Of a DNA stretch of 64,000 nucleotides, positions 1 to 9,361 are shown one piece after another. The stretch covers positions 1,976,308 through 2,040,307 of the forward strand of contig CANKZG010000001.1 in assembly GCA_947488435.1 (NCBI GenBank), in the 5' to 3' direction. The notes beneath the pieces are model-generated. The model did no database searches and had not been told where the DNA came from. It saw only the letters and a list, made by a program, of their open reading frames with translations. The stretch comes from an uncultured Flavobacteriaceae bacterium. Lineage in GTDB: Bacteria > Bacteroidota > Bacteroidia > Flavobacteriales > Flavobacteriaceae. Position numbers and translations under genes: made by a program. Position 1 is the stretch's first letter, and each line of letters begins with the position of its first letter.

Positions 1-232
1 CAAAATCAGTAATAATTTCAAGGTTCTTATTTTGAAAAGTATGATATCTTCCAAGAAAAGCATCATTAAAAATCCATTCTTGTCGCTCAGTTTGCTTGCT
101 GGCACTTTCAGGTGAAATTGTGGCCTCTATAGCCCATACACCTAATACAGGGTCATTGTTCTCCTCTGGAGCAGAACAATTCGTAGTGCATAACAATACA
201 CCAGCGCTAATGAAAAATAAATACCTTTTCAT
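1..232 (-). CDS. Putative lipoprotein, C-terminus cut by window edge
   Basis: The frame is open from an ATG at 232 to the left edge, giving 77 codons without a stop. The N-terminus has a short basic start, a hydrophobic stretch and a cysteine at residue 19 (TTNCSAPEE) followed by acidic residues, which looks like a Bacteroidota lipoprotein signal. The visible mature part (PVLGVWAIEA, then a Trp/Phe-rich stretch) resembles the beginning of small lipocalin-like lipoproteins, but too little is present to name a family. It is transcribed divergently from mdh across a 259-bp gap. Confidence 0.6.
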   Translation of the reverse strand, partial: MKRYLFFISAGVLLCTTNCSAPEENNDPVLGVWAIEATISPESASKQTERQEWIFNDAFLGRYHTFQNKNLEIITDF

Positions 233-447
233 TTAAGTAGGTTTACTAAGATTTGGGATTATTATAACGATAGCCTATTTGTCGTATTGTTAAAATTCGA
301 CGTACGACACAATAATTTCATTTTCTTCGTTGAAGTGCAACTTTTTTTAACATTATCCATTATTTTAATGTAAGAAAGGTGTAATTTGCTCCGACTAAAA
401 ATGCAGTTTTAAACTTTTTTTGTTTCTCCTATTTGTTCTAAAAACCG

Positions 448-455
448 TATTTTTG
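448..455 (+). promoter_or_regulatory. Probable -7 promoter element of mdh
   Basis: TATTTTTG matches the Bacteroidota -7 consensus TAnnTTTG and lies 36 bases before the mdh start codon. The nearest upstream TTG (420-422) is 25 bases away, slightly longer than the usual spacing, so the -33 element is uncertain. Confidence 0.4.
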
Positions 456-491
456 GATCAAAGAGAAATTAAACCTTAACAAATTAAATAG

Positions 492-1418
492 ATGAAAGTT
501 ACCGTAGTAGGGGCAGGTGCAGTAGGTGCTAGTTGCGCGGAGTATATTGCCATTAAAAATTTTGCTTCAGAAGTTGTTTTATTAGACATTAAAGAAGGTT
601 ATGCCGAAGGTAAGGCAATGGATCTTATGCAAACTGCTTCACTTAATGGTTTTGATACAAAAATAGTAGGAAGTACGAATGATTATAGTAAAACTGCAGG
701 AAGTGATATTGTAGTAATTACTTCTGGAATACCTCGCAAACCTGGAATGACTCGCGAAGAATTGATAGGAATAAATGCGGGTATTGTGAAAACGGTATCC
801 AGTAGCTTATTGGAGCATTCTCCAGATACAATTTTTATTATCGTGAGTAACCCTATGGATACAATGACCTATTTGGTTCATAAAACACTAGATATTCCTA
901 AGAATAGAATTATAGGAATGGGAGGAGCTTTAGATAGCGCCCGCTTTAAATACCGTCTTGCAGAGGCTTTAGCCGCTCCAATATCCGATGTTGATGGAAT
1001 GGTAATTGGTGGACATAGTGATAAAGGAATGGTGCCACTTATTGGACATGCAACTAGAAACAGCCTTAAAGTTTCAGAATTTTTGAGCGAAGAACGAATG
1101 TCTCAGGTTGTAGAAGATACTAAAGTTGGGGGAGCTACATTAACAAAGCTGTTAGGTACTAGTGCTTGGTATGCTCCGGGAGCTGCAGTATCAGGTCTTG
1201 TGCAAGCCATAGCTTGTGATCAGAAAAAAATGTTTCCCTGTTCCACTTATCTAGAAGGAGAATATGGTTTGAAGGATTTGTGTATTGGAGTACCAGTTAT
1301 ATTAGGTAAAAATGGTATTGAAAAAGTTGTTCAAATGGAGCTTACTGCTGCCGAACAAGCAAAAATGGAAGAGAGTGCCGCAGGAGTTACCAAGACTAAC
1401 GGACTTTTAGATTTATAA
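492..1418 (+). CDS. mdh: Malate dehydrogenase
   Basis: Oxidises malate to oxaloacetate with NAD in the TCA cycle; cytoplasmic. The 308-residue length is typical of the LDH-like malate dehydrogenases of Bacteroidota. The N-terminus carries the Rossmann glycine motif GAGAVG (residues 7-12) and an acidic residue at the end of beta-2 (LLDIKEG), which favours NAD. The stretch VSNPMDTMTYL is the substrate-side loop typical of the family, and GGHSDKGMVPL contains the catalytic histidine. The gene is monocistronic: it has its own -7 element upstream and a strong hairpin terminator 17 bases after the stop. Confidence 0.96.
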   Translation: MKVTVVGAGAVGASCAEYIAIKNFASEVVLLDIKEGYAEGKAMDLMQTASLNGFDTKIVGSTNDYSKTAGSDIVVITSGIPRKPGMTREELIGINAGIVKTVSSSLLEHSPDTIFIIVSNPMDTMTYLVHKTLDIPKNRIIGMGGALDSARFKYRLAEALAAPISDVDGMVIGGHSDKGMVPLIGHATRNSLKVSEFLSEERMSQVVEDTKVGGATLTKLLGTSAWYAPGAAVSGLVQAIACDQKKMFPCSTYLEGEYGLKDLCIGVPVILGKNGIEKVVQMELTAAEQAKMEESAAGVTKTNGLLDL

Positions 1419-1435
1419 ATAAGACATCAATTTTT

Positions 1436-1470
1436 AACAAGTACACCCGCTATTAGCGGGTGTACTTGTT
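1436..1470 (+). terminator. Strong intrinsic terminator after mdh
   Basis: A perfect 15-bp stem (AACAAGTACACCCGC pairing with its complement) with a 5-base TATTA loop. The arms begin with A and end in TTGTT, so it may work in both directions, but only mdh needs it. Confidence 0.85.
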
Positions 1471-1489
1471 TACAAAACTTCCAAATATA

Positions 1490-1520
1490 TTGTCAGTTCT
1501 TGACGGAAATGATATATTTG
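1490..1520 (+). promoter_or_regulatory. Promoter of secDF
   Basis: TTG at 1490-1492 and TATATTTG at 1513-1520 are separated by 20 bases, a textbook match to the Bacteroidota sigma-A promoter (TTG, 17-23 bases, TAnnTTTG). The secDF start codon follows 40 bases later. Confidence 0.7.
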
Positions 1521-1560
1521 CACGCTGTTTACAGATGCAACTAATAAATTCATTTAACTA

Positions 1561-4536
1561 ATGCAAAATAAAGGACTTATAAAGCTTTTTGCTTTTTTGT
1601 TTGGTATCATAAGTATATACCAATTATCATATACTTTTATTACCGGTAAGATTGAAAATGATGCAGAAAAGTTTGCCATTGCGAATATTTCCGATTCAGA
1701 AAAAGATTTCCCAGCAAAACGTGAGGCAGAGATCACTAGATATTTGGATTCCGTTGGGAACAATACCGTTTTTGGCTATACTACTTATAATGATGCAAAA
1801 ACAAAAGAACTTAATAAAGGTCTGGATCTTAAAGGAGGAATTAATGTTACTTTACAGATATCCGTTAAGGATATTTTAAAGGGTCTTGCAAATAATACAA
1901 CAAGTCCAATTTTTGCCAGAGCTTTAGCCGATGCGGATAAAGCTTCTACAGATAGTCAGGATACCTATTTGAATTTATTTTTTAGAGCATTTGATGCGAT
2001 AAAAGGAGATAGTAAGTTGGCTTCTCCAGATATTTTTGCAAACAAAGGTTTAAGCGACGAAATCAATTTTCAAATGACAGATGATGAGGTAAAACCCATT
2101 ATCCGAAGAAAGATTGATGAAGCAGTAGTTTCTGCTTTTGAAGTCTTACGAAAACGTATCGATGCATTTGGGGTTACGCAACCTAATATTCAACGCGAAG
2201 GAAATTCAGGTCGTATTGTAGTAGAATTGCCAGGTGCACGTGATATCGCAAGAGCACAAGAATTGGTTTCGAGAACGGCTGAATTACAATTTTGGGAAAC
2301 CTATCAGCCTCAAAATACAAGCTTACTTACCTTTATAAGTAGTGCTAATGAAAGATTAAAAACAATCTTAAAGCCTGAGACAACGGAAACAGAAGAAGTT
2401 TCCAAACCAGAAGCTGAAATAGATTCGTTGTTATCAGATATCGCTGAAGATGACGCTAATACAGCGCCAGAAAATAACCCATTACTAGGGAAGCTTAACT
2501 TTGGTGTAGGTGGGAGCTATGCTTTTGCAGAAGCTGCAATCAAAGATACCGCAGCGATTAATGGATATTTAAAGATGCGCGAAATCAGACGTCTTTTACC
2601 TGCAGATATTCAATTTGTAAAATTTGTATGGAAACGCCCCGATGCAAAAGATTCTGAAACACTTAAATTATTTGCTTTAAAATCCAATCGTCAAGGTAAC
2701 CCTAGGATGAGTGGAGATGTGGTAAGTGATGCCAGTGATACGTTTGATGAGTTTGGGAAACCAGCCATTAGTCTTAATATGAACACCAAAGGTTCTAAAG
2801 ACTGGGAAAAACTTACGGGAGATGCATTTGATAACAGAACGGGTATTGCTGTTGTTTTAGATGATATTGTTTATACAGCACCTGGAGTGAGTCAAGGACC
2901 AATTTCGGGAGGAAGAACTCAAATTTCAGGACCTAATTTTACGGTAAACGAAACCAAAGATATTGCTAACGTGCTGCGAGCTGGTAAATTACCGGCATCT
3001 GCTGAGATTATAGATTCTTTTGTTGTAGGGCCATCCTTAGGGCAAGAAGCTATAGATAGTGGCTTGCTATCCTTTGTAATAGCGATGGTTTTTGTTCTTA
3101 TATGGATGATCTTTTACTATGGTAAAGCAGGAATCTTTGCTGATATCGCTCTTGTATTAAATATCGTATTAATTTTTGGGGTACTTGCTAGTTTAGGTGC
3201 GGTGCTTACGTTACCTGGTATTGCCGGTATTGTTTTAACGATTGGGATGTCTGTAGATGCAAACGTGCTTATTTTTGAACGTATAAAGGAAGAACTTGCT
3301 AAAGGGAAAGGAAAAGGACAAGCCATTGCAGATGGTTTTGGAAATGCACTATCTTCAATTTTAGATGCAAATATTACCACAGGTCTAACGGCCTTAATAC
3401 TATATGTCTTTGGTTCTGGACCTATAAAAGGTTTTGCAACTACTTTAATTATAGGTATTTTAACCTCCTTATTTACTGCAATATTTATTACACGATTGTT
3501 GGTAGAATGGTATATTTCAGGAAAAGGAAGACGTTTGGATTTTTCTACCTCAATTACCAAAAACCTATTTACCAATATGAAAGTAGGATTTCTTGGTAAG
3601 CGTAAAATAGCTTATATCTGCTCAGGTATTTTAGTAGTTGTAGGTTTAGTATCTCTAGTAACTCAAGGATTGGATCCCGGTGTGGATTTTGTAGGAGGGC
3701 GTAATTATCAAATTCGTTTTGAGACCCCTGTGAATCCTACAGAAATAACAAATGCGCTTGAAGAAAGTTTAGGTAGTGCGAGTGCTAAAACTTTTGGAGA
3801 GGATAATCAAATCATGGTTACCACGAATTATAAATTCGATGTGCAAGGGATTGAAGTAGATAATGAAATTTTAGATTCGCTATATGTTTCCTTACAAAAA
3901 TACTTCCCAGAAGGAACGTCTAAATCAGACTTTATCCCGGGAGGAACTAATGATGATATAGGGGTATTAAAGTATCGTAAGGTGGGTCCAACAATAGCAG
4001 ATGATATTAAAAAGAATGCAATTTGGGCTATTTTTGGTTCTCTTGCTGTAGTATTCCTTTATATTCTATTGCGATTTAAAAAATGGCAATTTTCTTTAGG
4101 CGCAGTAGCAGCGGTTTTCCATGATGTACTTATTGTACTAGGAATCTTTTCGTTACTCGGGAAATCAGGGATATTACCATTTAGCTTAGAAATTGATCAG
4201 GCATTTATCGCGGCAATACTAACGGTAATTGGGTATTCTTTGAATGATACCGTGGTAGTTTTTGACCGTATTCGAGAAATTATCGGAGAACGTGGTTGGA
4301 AAGCTGGAGAAAACGTAAATCTAGCTCTAAACAGTACTTTAAGTAGGACTTTAAATACGTCATTAACGACACTTGTTGTTTTATTGGCCATCTTTATTTT
4401 TGGAGGAGAATCCCTAAGAGGATTTATGTTTGCTATGATTATTGGGGTTATTGTAGGTACCTACTCTTCATTGTTTATTGCAACTCCGGTAATGTTCGAT
4501 ACCTTAAAGAAAAGAATTTTATCTAGAAAAGAATAA
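1561..4536 (+). CDS. secDF: Protein translocase subunit SecDF (fused)
   Basis: Inner-membrane accessory of the Sec translocon that uses the proton gradient to help pull proteins across the membrane. At 991 residues it is a single-chain SecD-SecF fusion, the usual form in Bacteroidota. The SecD half has an N-terminal membrane helix, the GLDLKGG motif near residue 90, a large periplasmic region containing RIDAFGV and ELPGARD, and a membrane bundle with GMSVDANVLIFERIKEE. The SecF half starts near residue 680 and has DFVGGRNYQ, then a second bundle with GYSLNDTVVVFDRIRE. An inserted acidic stretch (about residues 275-310) sits in the periplasmic part. It is transcribed alone between its own promoter and a terminator. 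Confidence 0.95.
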   Translation: MQNKGLIKLFAFLFGIISIYQLSYTFITGKIENDAEKFAIANISDSEKDFPAKREAEITRYLDSVGNNTVFGYTTYNDAKTKELNKGLDLKGGINVTLQISVKDILKGLANNTTSPIFARALADADKASTDSQDTYLNLFFRAFDAIKGDSKLASPDIFANKGLSDEINFQMTDDEVKPIIRRKIDEAVVSAFEVLRKRIDAFGVTQPNIQREGNSGRIVVELPGARDIARAQELVSRTAELQFWETYQPQNTSLLTFISSANERLKTILKPETTETEEVSKPEAEIDSLLSDIAEDDANTAPENNPLLGKLNFGVGGSYAFAEAAIKDTAAINGYLKMREIRRLLPADIQFVKFVWKRPDAKDSETLKLFALKSNRQGNPRMSGDVVSDASDTFDEFGKPAISLNMNTKGSKDWEKLTGDAFDNRTGIAVVLDDIVYTAPGVSQGPISGGRTQISGPNFTVNETKDIANVLRAGKLPASAEIIDSFVVGPSLGQEAIDSGLLSFVIAMVFVLIWMIFYYGKAGIFADIALVLNIVLIFGVLASLGAVLTLPGIAGIVLTIGMSVDANVLIFERIKEELAKGKGKGQAIADGFGNALSSILDANITTGLTALILYVFGSGPIKGFATTLIIGILTSLFTAIFITRLLVEWYISGKGRRLDFSTSITKNLFTNMKVGFLGKRKIAYICSGILVVVGLVSLVTQGLDPGVDFVGGRNYQIRFETPVNPTEITNALEESLGSASAKTFGEDNQIMVTTNYKFDVQGIEVDNEILDSLYVSLQKYFPEGTSKSDFIPGGTNDDIGVLKYRKVGPTIADDIKKNAIWAIFGSLAVVFLYILLRFKKWQFSLGAVAAVFHDVLIVLGIFSLLGKSGILPFSLEIDQAFIAAILTVIGYSLNDTVVVFDRIREIIGERGWKAGENVNLALNSTLSRTLNTSLTTLVVLLAIFIFGGESLRGFMFAMIIGVIVGTYSSLFIATPVMFDTLKKRILSRKE

Positions 4537-4560
4537 ATTTAAAAATTACTGACTAATTCA

Positions 4561-4594
4561 AAAAAAGGAGGTCATTTTTTAATGGCCTTTTTTT
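4561..4594 (+). terminator. Terminator between secDF and the convergent ABC gene
   Basis: GGTCATT (4570-4576), a TTTT loop and AATGGCC (4581-4587) form a stem that extends into an upstream A-run and a downstream run of seven T. It ends secDF and, because of the A-run, probably also the convergent gene. Confidence 0.7.
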
Positions 4595-4618
4595 ATACCC
4601 AAAAATGTGATAATACAC

Positions 4619-5896
4619 TCAATAGGAGGATTTAACTTTTCCAGTAGACCCATTTGATGTAAGCATTAGTTCGTAAGTGAAATCTGGTTTTAAATTGGGC
4701 TCTTTTCGATGAGCAACAAAGATGATGGCTGTGTTACTATTAGCCGCTATGGTATTGACTAGATGTATAAAAACCGCAGCGCTTTGGTCATCAAGACCCG
4801 CTGTGGGTTCATCTAATATTAATAATAGCGGGTGCTTTATCATAGCTCGTATAGTCATTACCATGCGTTGTTGCCCTGTGGAAAGTTCATGAAAATAATA
4901 ATCTTTTAAATGCCACATTCCTATAAGTTGTAACCATTGTTTGGCTAGTCTTTTTTGCAAGTCTCCTGGCTTAAAATATAAGCCTACAGAATCGTACAAT
5001 CCGGAAATAACCATATGTTCAACCGAATGATAGCCTCTAAAAGTGTCGGTCATTGCAGGTGTAAAATATCCTATTTTTTTCTTGAGGTCCCAAACACTCT
5101 CTCCACTTCCTTTCTTGTAACCAAAAATGTATAATTCCTGCCCATACCCCTTACTGTTTTCCCCGGTTATCATCGATAGTATGGTAGTTTTTCCACTGCC
5201 ATTTTTTCCAATTAATTCCCAAAATTCCCCTGGTTTTATAGCCCAAGTTATATTTTTAAGTATCGCAGTGTTTTCATAGCTGACGGATACATCATTCAGC
5301 GAAATAAGGTGAGTACCCTCATAGATATATGGTTTTGGAGATAATGGAAGGGGTTTTGATAAGGGAAGAACAATCTTGTCCCAATCTTGATATAAGTTAG
5401 TTAAAGAGGCATAAGGTTGTAAGAACGCTTTATTGAGAATGTAAAATCGGGTAGCGAAGGATAGTAGATCAGATTTACGACTAATTAATTGAATAATGCA
5501 TAGTCGCTCGGAAATTTGATGGAACTGTTGCCTAAGGTACTCTTGTGTTGCTGTATCTAAATGATCAAATGGATTATCTAAAATCAGATAATCCATGGGT
5601 TGCGCAAGTAGATGTGCTAGCAATACCTTCTTTTGCTCACCACTGGACATGGATTTTAAAGATTGAATCTTTCCTTGCGTGATTGCGCGATCATCGTGTC
5701 TATCTTCCTCAGTAAGAAACCATTTTAACTGAAGTTCGGAAAATAGCATTCCTTTTAACTGTTTCAGATGTTTCAACTCCTGTGGAGGATTACACCCTAA
5801 TAAGTCTTGTGCCAATTTATGCGTTGCAATAGTATTGGGAATGAATATAGCATGATGCTCTCTGGGACGCATGAATGGATATTTACTGATACTCAA
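4619..5896 (-). CDS. ModF/PhrA-like double ABC ATPase
   Basis: A 425-residue cytoplasmic protein with two ABC ATPase halves and no membrane segment. The second half is complete: Walker A GKNGSGKT (230-237), signature LSTGQQ (339-343), Walker B with LDEPTAGLD (361-369) and an H-loop His396. The first half keeps a signature (MSSGEQ, 83-87) and a Walker B-like LILDNPFDHLD (104-114) but has no P-loop. An in-frame stop shortly upstream shows that no P-loop-bearing extension was missed. The start is a TTG at 5896; an ATG at 5872 is the alternative. ModF-like proteins are known, but their role is unclear; a function in molybdate transport is not supported here because no mod genes are nearby. Confidence 0.8.
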   Translation of the reverse strand: MSISKYPFMRPREHHAIFIPNTIATHKLAQDLLGCNPPQELKHLKQLKGMLFSELQLKWFLTEEDRHDDRAITQGKIQSLKSMSSGEQKKVLLAHLLAQPMDYLILDNPFDHLDTATQEYLRQQFHQISERLCIIQLISRKSDLLSFATRFYILNKAFLQPYASLTNLYQDWDKIVLPLSKPLPLSPKPYIYEGTHLISLNDVSVSYENTAILKNITWAIKPGEFWELIGKNGSGKTTILSMITGENSKGYGQELYIFGYKKGSGESVWDLKKKIGYFTPAMTDTFRGYHSVEHMVISGLYDSVGLYFKPGDLQKRLAKQWLQLIGMWHLKDYYFHELSTGQQRMVMTIRAMIKHPLLLILDEPTAGLDDQSAAVFIHLVNTIAANSNTAIIFVAHRKEPNLKPDFTYELMLTSNGSTGKVKSSY

Positions 5897-5992
5897 AACT
5901 ACCTATTTTCTACCTAATCCTCCGTATTATTGTCGTAGTAATGAGTACCGTCTTAATTATTTTTATACATTTAATGAGCCAAACCGAACATT

Positions 5993-7084
5993 GTGAAAGA
6001 AGATAACACCGCACCAGAAATCAATTGCCTAAATTGTGATTTGCCCTTTGAAGAGCGGTATGCTTATTGCCCCAATTGCGGTCAAAAGGCGGCAGAAGAT
6101 CTTACTTTTGGGGTGTTGTTTAACAATACGATTAGCAATTACTTTTCTTACGATGCTCGTTTTTTAAAAAGTTTTATCCCATTAGTACTTAAGCCAGGGT
6201 TTGTGGCTAGGGAATTTATAAAAGGGCGACGACTAAAATACCTGCATCCTGCACAGTATTACCTTTTTGTTTCTGTTATTTTTTTCTTTTTATTTTCTAT
6301 AAGTACACGTAGGAATACGGAGAATGTCGATAATATATTGGAAAAAGGCTTGGAAAATTCTCGTAATTTTTCATTGGATTCCTTAGAAGGAAAAAAAATG
6401 GATTCTATAGGGTTTGCAAAAACCATAGAAGCTATTGAGAACGCCCAATTTAAAATGGATGAAGAAGATCGAAAGATACTAGATTCGCTAAAAAATAGTG
6501 GAGGAAACTTTAATACGAGCTTTAATACCGTAGATGGCGTAAATTTAGGACAAAATGAACTTCGAAAGTTAGATTCTTTAATTAAAATTGAAGCCCCTGA
6601 AGAAGAGAAATTAGCAATATTTGGTGTGAATGAAGAAACTGGAATGTTCAATAAATTTATGGCTAAACAGGCACTAAAATTATACGAAAGTAGTGGAAAA
6701 GGTATTTTGAATGCTTTTTACGATACCATTCCGATTTCCATGTTTTTTTTAATACCAATTTTTGCTTTGATCCTAAAAATATTGTACTTCAAGAGAACGA
6801 AATTTGCACATAGCATGGTGTTTAGTTTTTATTATTTCACCTTTCTATTTATCGTTTTAAGTTTAATGTTACTGATCAATTATATCATCGATATCCCCAA
6901 CTGGATTGACTGGCTTATAGGACTTTCGACCTTTATATACTTATGGATAAGTCTTAAACGATTTTATGAACAAGGATATTTTGTAAGTTTTATGAAACTC
7001 GGAATCTTGAGTTTTGTATATATCTCTTTTATTGTGCCTTTATCCTTAGTGATTATGATGGTGGTCGCTTTTGCTACCTATTAA
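5993..7084 (+). CDS. DUF3667-type zinc-ribbon membrane protein
   Basis: Function unknown. The 363-residue protein begins with a double CxxC zinc ribbon (CLNCDLPFEERYAYCPNCGQK), followed by a conserved segment with FIKGRRLKYLHPAQYYLF that leads into the first membrane helix. A charged, probably soluble, loop (about residues 105-240) follows, then four to five further membrane helices. The start is GTG at 5993, since an in-frame TGA lies at 5975 and the nearby ATG at 5974 is in another frame. It is the largest of three proteins with this architecture in the window (see 33396-34193 and 34245-35084). The family assignment rests on remembered architecture, not on a search. Confidence 0.75.
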   Translation: MKEDNTAPEINCLNCDLPFEERYAYCPNCGQKAAEDLTFGVLFNNTISNYFSYDARFLKSFIPLVLKPGFVAREFIKGRRLKYLHPAQYYLFVSVIFFFLFSISTRRNTENVDNILEKGLENSRNFSLDSLEGKKMDSIGFAKTIEAIENAQFKMDEEDRKILDSLKNSGGNFNTSFNTVDGVNLGQNELRKLDSLIKIEAPEEEKLAIFGVNEETGMFNKFMAKQALKLYESSGKGILNAFYDTIPISMFFLIPIFALILKILYFKRTKFAHSMVFSFYYFTFLFIVLSLMLLINYIIDIPNWIDWLIGLSTFIYLWISLKRFYEQGYFVSFMKLGILSFVYISFIVPLSLVIMMVVAFATY

Positions 7085-7093
7085 AGATTTTAC

Positions 7094-7618
7094 TTAAAAT
7101 AATGCAGTTACCCTATAAATATATACTGGATTATTGCTATAGGTAGTGGTTTTATCGATATGCATTCCATTGTTTAGAGCCACTTTTTGAGATCCTTTAT
7201 TTTCAAGACTGATAATAGAAATTAGTGATTCGCTTAATTGGTGTTTAAAAGCGTAATATTTACAATGCTGTGCTGCTTCGGTTGCGTACCCCCTTTTCCA
7301 AAATTCCGGAAGAATAGAATATCCGATTTCTAACTCTTCGATACCGTCTACGGTTTGTTTTAACAAGCCACATTGACCGATAAGCTCCCCTGTTTTTTTA
7401 GAAATAAGTGCATTTTTGCCTCCCAAATTGTTTTGATAGCGATAAAAAGTACGCTCAAAATCTTCTGAACAAGCTGTTTTAGGAATTTGCGACCCTCCAA
7501 CCCAATGTTGTGTACTCAAGGGGTTCTGATAAAATGGTAACCACGCATCAAAATCATCAAGTCTTAGCGGTCTAAAAAGTAAACGTGAGGTTTCTTCACC
7601 ATCAAGTAAATACTTCAT
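7094..7618 (-). CDS. GNAT family N-acetyltransferase (RimJ/RimL-like)
   Basis: Transfers an acetyl group from acetyl-CoA to an unknown amine. The protein shows the order typical of the Acetyltransf_3 group: RLLFRPLRLDDFDAW at the N-terminus, then a GELIGQCGLLK strand and EIGYSILPEFWKRGYATEA, which holds the pyrophosphate-binding loop (R-G-Y-A-T), and NxxSxxVxxNxG-like ENKGSQKVALNNGM. The ATG at 7618 is preferred over one at 7666, because the longer form would overlap the upstream gene and adds residues unlike the family. It is the last gene of an lgt-DUF192-GNAT operon, 10 bases after the previous stop. Confidence 0.85.
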   Translation of the reverse strand: MKYLLDGEETSRLLFRPLRLDDFDAWLPFYQNPLSTQHWVGGSQIPKTACSEDFERTFYRYQNNLGGKNALISKKTGELIGQCGLLKQTVDGIEELEIGYSILPEFWKRGYATEAAQHCKYYAFKHQLSESLISIISLENKGSQKVALNNGMHIDKTTTYSNNPVYIYRVTALF

Positions 7619-7628
7619 ATTGATGAAA

Positions 7629-8129
7629 TTATTTCGAGTCGGTTTTTGAGAAACGAATAGAGTCACCTATTGCTAAACCCCATGTGTCCGTAAGACCGGC
7701 ATTTATCTCCAACACATATTGTATAGGGACTTTAGACGATAATGATGTTTCATCTCCAGGAATCGCATTCTTTTGGAAACTTACTATTTTGAGGTCTTGA
7801 TCGATATAAATAATATCTAAGGGAATTAAGGTGTTTTTCATATAAAATGAATGCATAGCTACATCCGGAAAAACAAAAAGCATTCCTTGTTTTTCTTCCA
7901 TTGCATCACGATGCATTAACCCTGTTTGCGTTTCATAATCCGTTTCAGCTATTTCAATGTCCAGTTGCGCCACAATAGCATCCGTTGCCGATTTATGAAT
8001 ACTAAGCTCTCCTTCTTTTGTAAAAGTAATAGTTGCCGTTTTTATTATTTTGGTCGAAGCCTCCTTACAGCCCAATATATGTACTGCAAAAACAGAAAAC
8101 ACAAACAAATATAATACACGTTTTACCAT
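7629..8129 (-). CDS. DUF192 family lipoprotein
   Basis: A protein of about 166 residues of unknown function. The ATG at 8129 gives a clean lipoprotein signal (MVKRVLYLFVFSVFAVHILG, then Cys), whereas the longer reading frame from 8216 would add unrelated residues and overlap lgt, so 8129 is preferred. The mature part has the DUF192 hallmarks: QTGLMHRDAMEEKQGMLFVF, then HSFYMKNTLIPLDIIYID and a C-terminal VLEINAG with GLAIGD. It lies 8 bases downstream of lgt, whose product would lipidate it. Confidence 0.85.
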   Translation of the reverse strand: MVKRVLYLFVFSVFAVHILGCKEASTKIIKTATITFTKEGELSIHKSATDAIVAQLDIEIAETDYETQTGLMHRDAMEEKQGMLFVFPDVAMHSFYMKNTLIPLDIIYIDQDLKIVSFQKNAIPGDETSLSSKVPIQYVLEINAGLTDTWGLAIGDSIRFSKTDSK

Positions 8130-8137
8130 AACCCGAG

Positions 8138-9109
8138 CTATGAAGTGCCTATCGTTTTTTTTGTGGGTCTGAACATAAAATACAGTCCTGCAATAACAAA
8201 TGGAATACTTAACCATTGTCCTGTGGAAAGAAGCCCTAAAGACTCTTCAAAACCACCCTGACTTTTCTTAACAAATTCTACAAAAAACCGAATAGTCCAT
8301 AGCGATACCAGAAAGAAACCGAAAAGAAAACCAATTTTATCTTTCTTATCAGTTTTCCAGTAGAAATAATATAAGGCGATAAAAACAAAAATATAACAAC
8401 CTGCTTCGTACAATTGTGCAGGATGCCTGAAGGGAATTGTTTCTAAATACTGCGCATACTGCGAATCTGTTTCCAGAAGACGATAGGCCTCATTTACAGT
8501 TCTTTTACCAGTAATAGACATTGCTTGTGAGATAGACATATCATCAGAATCTCGAACAAATTTTGTGGCAAAAGCAAAGGATTCATCCACTTCTTTTCCA
8601 TTGATTTCAGAATTGAAAAAATTTCCAATTCGAATAAAAATACCTCCACTGGCAACGGGAATAACAACACGATCCAAGATCCAAAGTGGTTTAAATTCAG
8701 GATTCTTACGACAATACAGCACCATCCCTAAAATAATTCCGATTGCTGCACCATGGCTTGCTAAACCAGCAAATCCTGTAAACTCATATCCATTAATAAA
8801 CCCGAAAAGAGCACTCCCAGCGCGTTCCCGAATAGGAAGCAAAATTTCCAACAGATGATTTTTATAGTAAGGCCAATCGTAAAAAAATACATGCCCCAAA
8901 CGAGCTCCCAACAAAGTGGCCACAAAAGTGTAAATAAAAAGAGAATCCAATTGTTCCATAGATTTCTTTTCATTCATAAAAATACGTTTCATGATATACC
9001 AACCTGAAGCAAAAGCAATAAGCCAAAGCAAATTATAGTACTTTATGGGAACAGCGCCAAGTTTAAATAAAGTATCATTAGGATTCCAAATAAAACTCAA
9101 GAAGTGCAT
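8138..9109 (-). CDS. lgt: Prolipoprotein diacylglyceryl transferase
   Basis: Adds the diacylglyceryl group to the lipobox cysteine of prelipoproteins at the inner membrane, the first step of lipoprotein maturation. The 323-residue protein has about seven membrane helices and the family motifs in order: GARLGHVFFYD, GLASHGAAIG (with the conserved His), RIGNFFNSE (the Lgt signature), RHPAQLYEA and RFFVEFVK. It heads a three-gene operon. The window contains at least ten predicted lipoproteins that depend on this activity. Confidence 0.95.
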   Translation of the reverse strand: MHFLSFIWNPNDTLFKLGAVPIKYYNLLWLIAFASGWYIMKRIFMNEKKSMEQLDSLFIYTFVATLLGARLGHVFFYDWPYYKNHLLEILLPIRERAGSALFGFINGYEFTGFAGLASHGAAIGIILGMVLYCRKNPEFKPLWILDRVVIPVASGGIFIRIGNFFNSEINGKEVDESFAFATKFVRDSDDMSISQAMSITGKRTVNEAYRLLETDSQYAQYLETIPFRHPAQLYEAGCYIFVFIALYYFYWKTDKKDKIGFLFGFFLVSLWTIRFFVEFVKKSQGGFEESLGLLSTGQWLSIPFVIAGLYFMFRPTKKTIGTS

Positions 9110-9361
9110 GTGTATTTTTTTAGAGCGACTAAGATACGTAATTCAACGAAATTGAAGTTTGTTAAGCTAGTAAAGAATACTAAAGTTAAACCAGATTATC
9201 ATGTTTCTTTATGGTTTATGGTATAATATGATAATACGCCTTAATCAAAATTAAATTTTAGAAATTGACGTAACATATATCGCGATCATTCGTCCTTTTT
9301 GAGAACGCTTTTATCCATTGACCTATCATTAAAAAATATAACTTTTTTTAAAAAACAGACA

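Noticed and set aside
3117-3575. Long minus-strand frame inside secDF
   Set aside because: Shadow of the secDF frame; no start signal or family resemblance.
9299-9361. N-terminal extension of the CPBP protease from a TTG
   Set aside because: The added residues are unlike the family and an ATG at 9362 begins exactly before the first membrane region.
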